Shown here one piece after another: positions 56,601-59,553 of a stretch of 64,000 bases of DNA. Position 1 is the first letter of the stretch, and each line of letters opens with the position of its first letter. The notes beneath the pieces are model-generated. The model saw only the letters and a list, made by a program, of their open reading frames with translations. It made no database searches and had not been told where the DNA came from. Source of the stretch: G965202915 sp965205955 (GTDB taxonomy: Bacteria; Pseudomonadota; Gammaproteobacteria; Eutrophobiales; Eutrophobiaceae); the NCBI GenBank assembly GCA_965205955.1, contig OZ242192.1:2232001-2296000 (forward strand), given 5' to 3'. A program made the translations under genes and the position numbers.

Positions 56601-59553
56601 CTCCGATCAGCGTCCCGCTGGCATTCCGGTTGCCCACTATAAAGATGTCCGCGCCATCGCCCCCGTGTACTTGGCCGGAAGAGGTACCAATAAAGGTGTC
56701 CGCCATGCTACCACCCTGTTTATTCTGGAAGCCGGAGACCCCCAAAGTTCTGCCGCCGCTCTCATAGCTTGAAGTGGTGAAGACGCTTTCAGCATCCATT
56801 CCCTGCAGGGTATCTGCAATGCCTCCAAATATACGGGTGATGCCATCAAAACCGCCGCCGATGCCAGTGGCCGTGCCGGCAAAACCCACTTCGCTACCGA
56901 GTCCGGTCAGTACTACCTGCAACAGCGGGTCGAAGTTACTATAGCCCAGTGGGTTCACTCCCCCGGCTCCATCTACCATCCCGGTTGCGCCGCCCGCAAC
57001 ACCGGAAAAAGATTCGATAAAGAATCTATCGCCATCGGCACCGCCGATAATATCCCCGCCGACCCGACCTATCAGAGTGTAATCGTTGTCGCCATCCCTA
57101 CCTCTAATATTGCCGCTCAGAGAAGCACCGCTATTAATGGTGAAGCTTTCATCTCCATCACCGCCATGGAGATTGCCCACCTGCTGAAAGGACAGTTCCG
57201 CTGAGCTCTGCTCCAATATACCTCTGTCGACTCCGCTCACTGTCCATTCGTTGCGACCCAAGGAACTTTGCAAAATCGAGGAAGCGCCGGCGCCGGTTGC
57301 GCCTACATGCGTTCCTGGTTGAACCTCTAAACCAAAATCCAGGGTGCCCACAAAGTTCAAGCTTAGCTCCCCCCCGTCGCGAGCAAAGATAAACCCTCGC
57401 AGATTGATGTCCCTGCCGGCGGTCAAGGTCAGGGTGTTGGCAGTATCCCACTCGAAATACACTCCCCCAAGCACGTTTATGTCCTCCGGCCCGGTACTCG
57501 CAGCCACCGTGCTAATCTCCAGATTCCCCATGCTCAACTGTGTGTTGATGAAGCTGTCGGTAAAGGTGTCCGCCGGCGTGCCCGCCGGATCATTCATGCA
57601 ACTCGCATCTGAAGCATCGCAGATAGTCACCGTCCCCGGATCCAGCAACAACTCCCCCCAGTCCCCCTGCGGGGCGCGCAGGTCTGCATGGCCGGTCATC
57701 CACAAGTGATGCCCGGATACTTCGGCAAAGCCGCCGTCTCCCCCCAGCGGGCCGCCCAGCGCCTGAATGTGACCGGCAAAGCGGGTGGCATCCGACCAGA
57801 AGATCACCCGCCCGCCGTCACCGCGCTCCAGCGCATCTGCGTCGAAGCGCGCTCCCTCTTCCACTGTCAGTTCTTTGGCCCGCCGCCCGCGCAAGTCACC
57901 GCCGCGCTCGCTGCCGCCGACCTGGATCGTGCCACCGCCCAGCAGTCCCGATACGTCTATGTGCGCCTGCCGGTTGATGTCTACGTCCATGCCTATCAAC
58001 TCTACCTGACCACCCTGGCCGGTCTCCCCAAGGCCGGACAGGGTTCCGTTCAGGACTATTTGATCGCCGGCCTCTGCGCCAATGGCGCCTCCCGATGAAC
58101 CGGATACGTCTATGTGCGCCCGCCGGCTGATGTCTACGTCCATGCCGATCAACTCTACCTGCCCGCCCTCGCCGATCTCGCCAAGGGCGGACAGGGCTCC
58201 GTTCAGGGTTATTTGATCGCCGGCCTCTACGTCAATGGCGCCCCCCGATGAACCGGATACGTCTATGTGCGCCCGCCGGCTGATGTCTATGTCCAGGCCG
58301 ATCAGCGCTACCTGACCGCCCTCGCCGACCAGGGTTCCGATCAGGGTTATTTGATCGCCGGCCTCTACTCCGATTGTGCCACCGCTTGCGCCGTCAACGT
58401 TCACCTCCCCGCCCAGGCTGACTGAATCGGCGACGATCTTGATTTCCGCGCCACGCAGCAGGCTCCCCTGATTCTCCTGGTCCGGGAGTTCACCGTCCGG
58501 CGCAGCTTCGGCCAGTGTGACGCTGCCGCCCGCTTCAATATCAATGCGCCCGCCTTCGCCGCCGGCAGGGGTGGTGTCCAGTGTGCCGGTGTTCAGCACG
58601 GAGCTGCCGGCGCCGCCGGCGATCAGTTTGATCTCGCCGCCCTGTTTTTGTATGCGCACGGCGCTGATGATGCCGGAGTTGTTGACTACCTGGCTGAATA
58701 CGTCCTGTGCGGCTTTGGCCGTCAGCAACACGCTGCCGCCTTTGGCCCTGATCTCGCCGCTGTTGCTGACGGCTGCGTCAAGGTTGTGGGCGTTGGCGAG
58801 TATTTCTTCGTCGACGCTGAAACGCAGCAGGCCGTCTCCGTCAAAGTCTATGGCCGCCCGCCGCCCGGCTCCCAGATTTACCTGCCCGGCCTCGGCCAGG
58901 ATCATGCCTTCGTTGCTGACCGCGCCGCCGATCAGGTTGATGGAGCCGCCGGTAGCGGCCTGTAGCAGGCCCCGGTTTATGATTACTCCGCCTTCGCCGG
59001 TGGTGGCGGGGCTGAAGTTGTATTTTCCCCGCATGAAGTCCTGCTCGGATATGGGCAGTCCGGAGGCGATGAGCGCGCCGACGTTGACGCGGGCGGTGGG
59101 ACTGAAGAAGATGCCGCTTGGGTTGACCAGCAGCACCCGGCCGTTGGCGTTAATGCGCCCATGGATCTGGCTGGGGTTCTGGTCAAATATGCGGTTGAGC
59201 GCCTGGGATTGTACTGAGGGCTGCCGGAAGCGCACTGTTTCGTCCTGCGCCAGGTTGAAGGAGTTCCAGTGTACGACCAGGTTGTTTGAGTTTTGCTTGA
59301 CTACGGTGGTATGCGCGTCCGGTGTGCTGATCGTGCCGGAGCCGGCGGTAACGTTGCCGCCCTGCGGGGCGGCGATGACGCCGAGGGCAAGGCCGAATAG
59401 AAGCCCGGCCGTCAGGGGGCGCACCAGGGTCTTTATTGGGTTGAGCACGGCTCTATTCCATAAGGCCCGGTATATTTTTTCCCGGCGCGTCTTTTGCGCA
59501 AGGAAATCGATTGGTTTTGTTATTCTTGCGATTAGGGTTGATCCTGAATGCAT
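26692..59553 (-). CDS. Giant two-partner secretion exoprotein TpsA2 (filamentous haemagglutinin family)
   Basis: A single uninterrupted frame of 10,953 residues (over 1 MDa) starts at ATG 59553, with AGGGGAG six bases upstream. Order: extended signal peptide region with KIYRALWNRAVLN, hydrophobic core ending GVIAA, TPS domain with NPSG near residue 144, a linker with repeated HIDVSGSSGG/GDQI units, LLLDPGTVTIC with a C-x6-C pair near residue 644, and a repeat core from about 670 to 10,425. The core alternates elements such as GGAGANIYNLNSGGSV, AGAGDETFNINAAYTLDLDG and NIENLQGGSMADTFTV; many resemble RTX GGxGxDxF sites. I found no cysteine and almost no lysine in it. The end carries a hydrophobic segment, CEEQEGC and an acidic coiled-coil-like tail. 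Export by the TpsB encoded 69 bases upstream is expected. An adhesin or surface-fibre role is inferred. Confidence 0.93.
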   Translation of the reverse strand: MHSGSTLIARITKPIDFLAQKTRREKIYRALWNRAVLNPIKTLVRPLTAGLLFGLALGVIAAPQGGNVTAGSGTISTPDAHTTVVKQNSNNLVVHWNSFNLAQDETVRFRQPSVQSQALNRIFDQNPSQIHGRINANGRVLLVNPSGIFFSPTARVNVGALIASGLPISEQDFMRGKYNFSPATTGEGGVIINRGLLQAATGGSINLIGGAVSNEGMILAEAGQVNLGAGRRAAIDFDGDGLLRFSVDEEILANAHNLDAAVSNSGEIRAKGGSVLLTAKAAQDVFSQVVNNSGIISAVRIQKQGGEIKLIAGGAGSSVLNTGTLDTTPAGGEGGRIDIEAGGSVTLAEAAPDGELPDQENQGSLLRGAEIKIVADSVSLGGEVNVDGASGGTIGVEAGDQITLIGTLVGEGGQVALIGLDIDISRRAHIDVSGSSGGAIDVEAGDQITLNGALSALGEIGEGGQVELIGMDVDISRRAHIDVSGSSGGAIGAEAGDQIVLNGTLSGLGETGQGGQVELIGMDVDINRQAHIDVSGLLGGGTIQVGGSERGGDLRGRRAKELTVEEGARFDADALERGDGGRVIFWSDATRFAGHIQALGGPLGGDGGFAEVSGHHLWMTGHADLRAPQGDWGELLLDPGTVTICDASDASCMNDPAGTPADTFTDSFINTQLSMGNLEISTVAASTGPEDINVLGGVYFEWDTANTLTLTAGRDINLRGFIFARDGGELSLNFVGTLDFGLEVQPGTHVGATGAGASSILQSSLGRNEWTVSGVDRGILEQSSAELSFQQVGNLHGGDGDESFTINSGASLSGNIRGRDGDNDYTLIGRVGGDIIGGADGDRFFIESFSGVAGGATGMVDGAGGVNPLGYSNFDPLLQVVLTGLGSEVGFAGTATGIGGGFDGITRIFGGIADTLQGMDAESVFTTSSYESGGRTLGVSGFQNKQGGSMADTFIGTSSGQVHGGDGADIFIVGNRNASGTLIGGDGADTFMLNRGSRAMALEGGNGADTFILAGSTFRSLDGGGDTDTLQRDGGSTFTVSSATGGSLEGSGFMNIENLRGGSMADTFNVNAPFAGSINGGAGANIYNLSGGVSGGITAGEGDETFNINAAHTLDLDGLAGADTFNVDAALTGSINGGAGANIYNLNSGGRVSGGITAGAGDETFNINAAHTLDLDGLGGADTFNVGAVLTGGIEGGTGNNIYTLNSGVSGVITAGAGDETFNINTLYTLDLDGLGGADTFILGSSGSVGGILDGGAGRDTFQGRDTISTFTVAGDTGSFYQSGSFIQNFMNIENFQGGNVVDTFDISAPHTGNLLGGDGADVFNLDAVLTGNIIGGAGANLYNMNGGRVTGTIDAVGGTNTLDYSGLLEQVDITLSGLGSTVGFSGTSNLTGSFDNLIMLIGGDSIGDSLIGLNTVGTFTLAPTGNTYESSNILSFSNIENLQGGSSADTFNVGAALGGSIEGGAGGNIYNLNSGGSVTGGITGGRSTDTFVFNGGSVTGMVDGAEGVNRLDYNALDSAVSVTLTGLGGTMGFAGTASETGGFDGITELTGSSTGDTLTGQNQNALFSVNADDAGVYTSQSRTLDFSSIENLAGGSGADIFRMNADLTGGIAGGAGDDTFDLGTGTGTTTGGSVSGGLDGGADTDTLFGTSDPGGIFTIADTGNTHESGGLIQSFPFRNIENLRGGRSSTFNVDASHIGNLRSGRGNNIFNVNAALTGTIISESGGEQNTFNLNSGGSVSGGISGGGLNSIFNINDDFTADLIGGFRGTFNVNAALTGSIIGGFDNDIFNLNSGGSVSGGINGGGSSDTFNINGDFTADLDGGDRGDAFNINAALTGNIDGGGLSDTFILGSNGSVSGDLNGGGGFDTLQGRDADSIFTIAGTGNTYESGTLFQPFRNIETLRGGSGADTFNISASGNDSISISASGIDSISGGAGANIYNLNGGGGLSSGVGGGSGDETFNINGRVRAGLSGSGGADTFNVNGELRGGNIFGGAGDDTFNINARVTAGGRGTGFGGISGGAGDDTFILGAAGSAIDLFGGADTDTFRGRNADATFRVNGRRSSFYIIGSLEQSFGDIENLQGGNMVDTFDVVAEHTGNLLGGDGDDIFTVQALLTGNIFGEAGMNTYNMMSGGGVTGTISGTGGTANTLDYSGMLSRVEVVLMGLGGTIGFSGTSNITGTFDDITSLIGGSDLGDSLTGLDSEGTFTLATVNSYQSGGRSLAFSNIENLQGGSMADTFVLGSGVSASGNLDGGAGTDTLQGRDADAAFTLAGIGNTYTSGSLSPSFLNIENLQGGSMADTFNIDSGGSLTGSISGGAGANIYNFGGGSIGGLTAGADGETFNINADTTLNLDGLGGVDMFNIDAALTGDINGGLGADTFILGASGSATNLDGGANTDTFQGLDADATFTIDGTNTYEISGSLTQSFSNIENLQGGTMADTFTVSDAHPGNLQGGDGANIYNLNSGGSVVGGGITAGAGDETFNINSAYTLILNGQGGADTFNINAVLAGLILGGAGDDVFILGDSGSVTASLNGGADSDTLRGRDADATFRVGGSNNYITGSLNQFFGTIENLQGGSMADTFTLTRSLDGSISGGAGANIYNLNGGGSVSGTITGGADADDFVFDGGSVTGMVDGAGGVNTLDYNALASQVAVVLTGLGGTVGFDGTATDTGGFNDITDLVGGTAATDTLLGLDAVATFTLASTGNTYESTNTLDFTNIENLQGGTLADTFDVGAALTGSITGGAGANIYNLNASGSVTGGITAGTGGETFNINAAYTLALDGLGGADTFNLNAALTGNIVGGAGSDTFTLGATGSASDLDGGADTDTLEGRDADATFTIAGTSNSYNSGSLSQSFRNIENLQGGSMADTFNIGAALTGNIEGGAGANIYNLNSGGSVTGGITAGADSETFNINDAYTLDLDGLGGADTFNIGAALTGNIVGGAGSDTFTLGATGSASDLDGGADTDTLEGRDAEATFTIASTGNTYMSGSLTQSFRNIENLQGGNMADTFEVSAAHTGNLRGGDGNDVFNVRALLSGSIFGEAGTNAYNMLGTGSVTGVIGGVGGGTDTLDYSGMFLMVDVMLAALGSTVGFAGTSNITGAFDDITTLIGGSNIGDSLTGLDADATFTLASTGNTYVSGGRTLGFGAIENLIGGSMADTFNVNANLDGNIEGGAGANTYNLGGGSVSGTITGGADADDFVFDGGSVTGTVDGAGGVNTLDYRRRGINRMVTLTGTGGTVGFAGTASQTGGFDNITALFLQPNFGSGDTLQGMDADAILTVGGVGGTTYTSGGNTLTVRDLENFVGGSMADTINFEALIRDPFDGIISGGAGANIYNLPSGVARGTTIIAGAGDETFNIFTTSSGGDPLDLNGLGGADTFNINGALTGSINGGAGANIYNLNAGGSVTGGITAGDGDETFSVNADYTMDLAGLGGADTFNIGAALTGSITGGAGANIYNLNAGGSVAGSITGGGGDERFNINGAFTADLNGQGGADTFTVGAALTGLIEGGAGGDTFTLGAGGSASDLDGGADTDTLEGRDADATFTIADTGNTYMSGILTQSFRNIENLQGGNMIDTFEVSAAHTGDLRGGDEADVFTVRALLTGNIFGEAGADVYNMIGSGMVTGMINGAVGDIGGMDTLDFTGMTAQVDVTLTSLGSTEGFAGMSNVVATFDNIIHLIGGSNLGDSLTGLDAVGTFTVNAANGGTYESTNMLSFSSIENLIGGSMADTFNVGAALTGSITGGAEANIYNLNAGGSVTGGITAGAGDETFNINADYTMDLVGLGGADIFNLDAALTGMIEGGAGDDTFTLGAGGSVSDLDGGADTDTLEGRDADATFTLASTGNTYVSGGRTLGFGAIENLIGGSMADTFTVNTAHSGNLQGGAGNDEFTLMAALTGGIEGGAGANTYNLNGGGSVSGTITGGADADTFVFAGGSVGMVDGAGGVNTLSRGRDGDTVLTGLGGTVGFAGTEGLLGFDNITNLAGLGRVTLQGLDADATWNVNTGTYTSGGRTLDFSSVGNENLQGGSMADTFIWDGSIRFSPGGIISGGAGANIYNLLESVTGGTTIIAGAGDETFNISGAGSGGNPLDLNGLGGADTFNINGALTGSISGGSGANIYNLNAGGSVTGGITAGTGDETFSINADYTIDLAGLGGADLFNLDAALTGLIEGGVGDDTFMLGVSGSASDGLDGGLGSDNFQGRNVASTFNIAGGSSTYETLGGGFSQAFSNIENLRGGSAADTFTVTAAHSGSIEGGAGANVYNLNSGGSLTGSITAGGGDEEFNINADYTLNLDGLGGADTFNMGAVLTGNIGGGAGDNTYNLNMNGQVDGAITGGVDADDFVFNGGGVTGMIDGAGGVNTLDYNARTAQVAVALTGLGGTVGFDGTATDTGGFNGITNLVGGSAMTDSLTGQDQIATFTVNTANGGTYESTNMLGFSGIESLTGGSMVDTFTVGAALAGSITGGGGANVYNLNTGSVAGGITAGGGDERFNINGAFTADLNGQGGADTFTVDAALTGLIEGGAGDDTFILGASGSASDGLDGGADSDAFRGRDAVATFGIDGTNTYEISGSLTQSFSNIENLRGGSMADTFTVSAAHTGNLQGGGGADVFTLTDALTGSIEGGTGANTYNLESGGSVSAGITAGADDETFTINAAYTLNLDGLGGADIFNLDAVLTGNIGGGAGDNTYNLTMNGQVDGAITGGVDVDDFVFNGGSVTGMIDGAGGVNTLDYSGLGSQVQVALTGLGGTVGFDGTATGTGGFNDITNLVGGSAMTDSLTGQNQIATFTVNTANGGTYESTNVLGFSNIESLTGGSMVDTFTVFEALAGSITGGAGANIYNLNAGSVTDGITAGAGDEMFNINGAFTADLNGQGGADTFTVNAALTGLIEGGAGDDTFILDDSGSASNLDGGADIDTFRGRDAVATFGIDGTNTYEISGSLTQSFSNIENLRGGSAADTFTVSAAHTGNLQGGGGADVFTLTDALTGSIEGGTGANTYNLESGGSVSAGITAGADGEEFNINAAYTLNLDGLGGADTFNMGAVLTGNIVGGAGSDTFILDASGSASDLDGGADIDTLEGRDADATFTIASTGNTYMSGSLTQSFRNIENLQGGNMIDTFEVNAAHTGDLRGGAEADVFNVSALLTGNIFGEAGADVYNMIGSGMVTGMINGIGSSGGMDTLDFSGMTTQVDVTLTSLGAIEGFAGTSNVVGAFDNIITLIGGNDLGDSLTGLDAAATFGLASSGNTYMSGGRTLDFSSIENLIGGSMADTFNVGAALTGSITGGAGANIYNLNAGGSVTGGITAGGGDEMFNINGAYTLNLDGLGGADTFNVASSGDLTGTISGGAGTNLYIFNGGSVDGVIGGGAGATETFNINADTTLSSLDGGIGADIFNLNAVLTGNIGGGAGDNTYNLNSGGSVTGAITGGVDADTFVFDGGSVTGMIDGAGGVNTLDYNALASQVDVTLTGLGSTVGFDGTATDTGGFNDIANLVGGTAITDTLLGLDAIATFTVNTANGGTYESTNMLGFSNIESLTGGAMADTFTVGDTLAGSITGGAGANIYNLNAGGSVAGGITAGGGDEMFNINGAFTADLNGQGGADTFIIDEVLTGLIEGGAGDDTFILGDSGSASGGLDGGLDSDTFEGRNVASTFNVAGAASTYEATGGFSQAFSNIENLRGGSAADTFTVSAAHNGSLQGGGGADVFTLTDALTGSIEGGAGANIYNLNSGGSVSGGITAGADGEEFNINAAYTLNLDGLGGADTFNMGAVLTGNIVGGAGSDTFTLGAGGSASDLDGGADTDTLEGRDAEATFTIASTGNTYMSGSLTQSFRNIENLQGGSMIDTFEVNAAHTGDLRGGAEADVFNVRALLTGNIFGEAGADVHNMIGSGMVTGMISGIGSGGGMDTLDFSGLATQVDITLTNLGATEGFAGTSNVAGVVGTFDNIINLIGGSNLGDSLTGLNAVGTFTVNAANGGTYESTNMLSFSGIENLIGGTLADTFNINSGGSLTGSITGAAGANIYNFEGGSVGGLIAGGAGVIETFNINADTTLLNLDGGVGTDIFNLDAVLTGNIGGGVGSNTYNLNTNGEVTGSITGGANADTFVFDGGSVTGVVDGAGGTNTLNYNALGSQVDVTLTETGSTVGFDGTATGTGGFNDITSLVGGSAMTDTLTGQDQVAAFTVNTANGGTYVSEARTLGFGSIENLRGGAMVDTFTVNTALAGSITGGNGANIYNLNAGGSVAGSITGGGGADMFNINGAFTADLNGQGGADTFTVDEALTGMIEGGAGDDTFILGDSGEATNLDGGTDIDTFRGRDAVATFGIDGTNTYEISGSLMQSFSNIENLQGGAIADTFTVSAAHSGNLQGGGGADVFTLTDALTGSIEGGAGANIYNLNTGGSVTGDITGGGGADMFNINGAFTADLNGQGGADTFNVNEALTGMIEGGAGDDTFILGDSGSADNLDGGTDIDTFRGRDAVATFGIDGTNTYEISGSLTQSFSNIENLRGGTMADTFTVSAAHSGNLSGGTGNDIFTLTDALTGNIEGEAGDNTYNLNGGGSVSQGITGGDNADTFVFDGGSVTGMVDGAGGVNELNYNALVSQVAVTLTDLGSTVGFDGTATDTGGFNDITDVVGGTAITDTLLGLDAIATFTLDATDSYESGGNTLEFSNIEDLQGGSMADTFDVNGVHSGNLNGAGGNDEFNLNAALTGSIEGGTGANIYNLESGGSVSAGITAGADDETFNINAAYTLDLGGLGGADTFNVGAILTGNIGGGAGDNAYNLNMNGEVTGGITGGADADDFVFDGGSVTGMVDGAGGVNTLDYTTRTAQVAVMLTGLGSTVGFAGMSSQTGGFDDITNLVGGSAMTDSLTGQNQIATFTVDTANGGTYVSQARTLGFGGIESLAGGAMADTFTVGESLAGGITGGGGANIYNLNSSGSVSGTITAGDGDEMFNINGDFTANLNGEGGADTFNLMAALTGGIEGGAGGDTFILGDSGEATNLDGGADSDTFQGRNVVSTFDIDGTNTYEISGSLTQTFSNIENLQGGSMADTFTVSAAHSGNLSGGAGNDIFTLTDALTGTIEGEAGDNTYNLNGGGSVSLGITGGADADTFVFNGGSVAGMVDGAGGVNELNYNALGSQVDVVLTGLGVTPGTGFTGTASQTGGFDHITNLVGGTATSDTLQGLDADATFNLAATNNYMSGGNTLMFSAIEDLQGGSMIDTFTVTAAHSGTLSGGAGNDIFTLTAALTGGIEGEAGDNTYNLNGGGSVSAGITAGADDETFNINGAYTLDLDGLDGADTFNVGSSGDLTGTIVGGAGANIYNFNGGSVDGLTADGAGVTETFNINADTTLSSLDGSVGTDIFNLNAVLTGNIGGGAGDNTYNLDMNGEVTGSITGGADADDFVFDGGSVTGMVDGAGGVNELNYNALGSQVAVVLTGLGGTVGFDGTATDTGGFNDITNLVGGTAMTDTLQGLDADATFNLAATNNYMSGGNTLMFSAIEDLQGGSMIDTFIVSAAHSGTLSGGAGNDIFTLTDALTGDIEGEAGDNTYNLDGGGSVIAGITGGADADTFVFNGGSVTGLVDGAGGVNTLDYNQLATQVDITLTGLGGTVGFDGTATDTGGFDGITNLVGGSAMTDTLTGQNQIATFTVDTANGGTYQSTNMLGFSSIESLTGGAMADTFTVDAALAGSIIGGLGANLYNLNTGGSVTGDITGGGGDEMFNINGAFTADLNGQGGADTFIVNAALTGLIEGGLGANIYNLNTGGSVTGGITGGGGDEMFNINGAFTANLNGQGGADTFNLMAALTGGIEGGAGANTYNLNSGGSVSGTITGGVDADNFVFNGGSVTGMVDGAGGVNTLDYITRTAQVAVTLTGLGNTVGFAGTANDIGTGFDDITNLVGGTATSDTLRGRDADATFTVDTANGGTYQSTNMLGFSNIESLTGGAMADTFTVDAALAGSITGGLGANIYNLNSGGSVSGTITGGVDADTFVFNGGSVTGMVDGAGGVNELNYNALASQVDVVLTGLGNTVGFTGTASQTGGFDDITNLVGGSAMTDSLTGQNQIATFTVNTANGGTYESTNMLGFSSIESLTGGAMVDTFTVGAALAGSIIGGLGANIYNLNAGSVAGDITGGDGDEMFNINGAFTADLNGQGGADTFTVDAALTGLIEGGAGANTYNLNSGGSVIGMITGGVDADTFVFNSGSVTGLVDGAGGVNTLDYNQLATQVDITLTGLGGTVGFDGTATDTGGFNDITNLVGGSAMTDTLTGQNQIATFTVDTANGGTYQSTNMLGFSSIESLTGGAMADTFTVDAALAGSIIGGLGANLYNLNTGGSVTGDITGGGGDEMFNINGAFTADLNGQGGADTFIVNAALTGLIEGGLGANIYNLNTGGSVTGGITGGGGDEMFNINGAFTANLNGQGGADTFNLMAALTGGIEGGAGANTYNLNSGGSVSGTITGGVDADNFVFNGGSVTGMVDGAGGVNTLDYITRTAQVAVTLTGLGNTVGFAGTANDIGTGFDDITNLVGGTATSDTLRGRDADATFTVDTANGGTYQSTNMLGFSNIESLTGGAMADTFTVGAALAGSITGGLGANIYNLNTGGSVAGDITGGGGDEMFNINGAFTADLNGQGGADTFTVNAALTGLIEGGLGANIYNLNSGGSVSMGITGGGGDEMFNINGAFTADLNGQGGADTFNLMAALTGGIEGGAGANIYNLNSGGSVSGTITGGVDADTFVFNGGSVTGMVDGAGGVNELNYNALGSQVDITLTGLGGTVGFDGTATDTGGFNDITNLVGGTAMTDTLQGRDADATFNLAATNNYMSGGNTLMFSAIEDLQGGSMIDTFTVTAAHSGTLSGGAGNDIFTLTDALTGTIEGEAGDNTYNLDGGGSVSLGITGGDDADTFVFNGGSVTGLVDGAGGVNTLDYNQLATQVDITLTGLGGTVGFDGTATDTGGFNDITNLVGGSAMTDTLTGQNQIATFTVNMANGGTYQSTNMLGFSSIESLTGGAMADTFTVDAALAGSITGGLGANIYNLNTGSVTGGITGGSGDEMFNINGAFTADLNGQGGADTFTVDAALTGLIAGGLGANIYNLNTGGSVTGDITGGGGDEMFNINGAFTADLNGQGGADTFNLMAALTGDIEGGAGANIYNLNSGGGVSGTITGGVDADNFVFNGGSVTGMVDGAGGVNTLDYNQLATQVDITLTGLGGTVGFDGTATDTGGFDDITNLVGGSAMTDSLTGQNQIATFTVNTANGGTYQSTNMLGFSSIESLTGGAMADTFTVDAALAGSITGGLGANIYNLNAGGSVAGDITGGGGDEMFNINGAFTADLNGQGGADTFNLMAALTGGIEGGAGANTYNLNSGGSVSGTITGGVDADNFVFNGGSVTGMVDGAGGVNTLDYITRTAQVAVVLTGLGGTTGFAGTSSQTGGFDDITNLVGGSATTDTLTGQNQIATFTVNTANGGTYQSTNMLGFSSIESLTGGAMADTFTVDAALAGSIIGGDGANIYNLNAGGSVAGGITGGGGDEMFNINGAFTADLNGQGGADTFTVGAALTGMIQGGAGANIYNLESGGSVTGDITGGGGDEMFNINGAFTADLNGQGGADTFTVDAALTGLIEGGAGANTYNLNSGGSVSGTITGGADADTFVFNGGSVAGMVDGAGGVNTLDYNTRTAPVAVTLTGTGSTVGFAGTASDIDTSFDDITNLVGGSAMTDSLTGQNQIATFTVNAANGGTYGSQTRTLDFSNIESLTGGAMVDTFIVDAALAGSITGGLGANIYNLNTGGSVAGGITGGGGDEMFNINGAFTADLNGQGGADTFTVGAALTGMIQGGAGANIYNLESGGSVTGDITGGDGDEMFNINGAFTADLNGQGGADTFNLMAALTGGIEGGAGANTYNLNSGGSVSGTITGGADADTFVFNGGSVAGMVDGAGGVNELNYNALGSQVAVVLTGLGGTTGIGFAGTATQTGGFDDITNLVGGTAMTDTLQGLDAVATFTLASGGNTYMSTNTLDFSNIEDLQGGDAVDTFTVSAGHSGTLSGGAGNDIFTLTAALDGGIVGEAGDNIYNLNTGGSVSGTITGGADADTFVFDGGSVTGMVDGAGGENILDYSALSSPVQVELTRIGDTVGFAGDASHTGGFDDITDLTGSSATTDDMLTGQDEVATFTLDGDDSGTYESESRTLNFESIEGLVGGTDDDTFILSDDGSVDDIDGAEGANTLSYSALTSLVDITLTGLGTMIGFAGSVANNIGTLIENFDDISNLVGSSVNGDRITGQNDQDATFTVNDVDVGTYASQGRTLGFRSIENLRGGDGAMTTLQGPRIDAVTLTDSAVEGFSGTEPDISGVFERIDRLRGAAGSLTGQAGTDLRWVLNSNSAFGSSYQVLGSASLLNFDGFAEIVAGSGVGSNNIFVANGLFDGMVTLPADSNNFWYHTAGEILTTGSVTGTGSLLIPDIDRGTLVIGTGDLMLPDLTGFTGHLVIGGIISPLTLADPASPYYVNPDPDPAAPLPTILVNTQTLTVAGIIPSPGTTATRPAINTGGPVTLLARNINLNNDITAVGMIGLVAAATVAGEGLITLGGGEVTLTVTAPPVSPTPTRPSGAFIASNIITPINLVLAFSGGEVDIAVGSGTNIQVSGRSENAASTDDDDFVTFRDAIRTGRTEANVPVRICTSATCSFALDEVPVIPAISPPDVVPILAQTFALAIVTQTSLIAELIGLKTVASIDIGLFEEDLTLYGQIGAGIALALAQCEEQEGCAPSVTEEELDLLISELEGKVAQLGGWLDEELDDDERSRIEQLVLDHNLQLRDFRQYREQVREFFAVEDEVEEEEIQSLEEELAPVPAQLGAVKKLTGILENIKSRLEWLEGLKADPEALERLGERSNIDLTPEVLDAIIESTRSEAQFIEDSIRRFIEGVPGAGRIGNDRSILLIDRRDMRDIQRQYAQQVPISVSKTLQN
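26695..28290 (-). repeat. 3' block shared by the two giant genes (copy 2)
   Basis: This is the partner of 8079-9690. It encodes the same fibre end, hydrophobic segment and CEExxxC acidic domain, with scattered substitutions and a few codon-sized differences. Confidence 0.85.
33780..34985 (-). repeat. 1.2-kb near-identical duplication in tpsA2 (copy 1)
   Basis: This segment recurs 1,881 bases later at 35661-36866 with only a few base differences. The spacing is exactly 627 codons, so the frame is kept. It is part of a larger amplified zone covering about 29,300-40,900. Confidence 0.85.
35661..36866 (-). repeat. 1.2-kb near-identical duplication in tpsA2 (copy 2)
   Basis: This is the partner of 33780-34985. 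Differences include an A/G change in the segment near 35712 and a GAT to GCC-type change near the end, where the copies diverge. Confidence 0.85.
57625..59553 (-). repeat. 5' block shared by the two giant genes (copy 2)
   Basis: This is the partner of 23415-25121. It encodes the signal peptide, TPS domain and linker. The linker contains three GDQI-type units where tpsA1 has one, giving the extra length. Confidence 0.88.
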
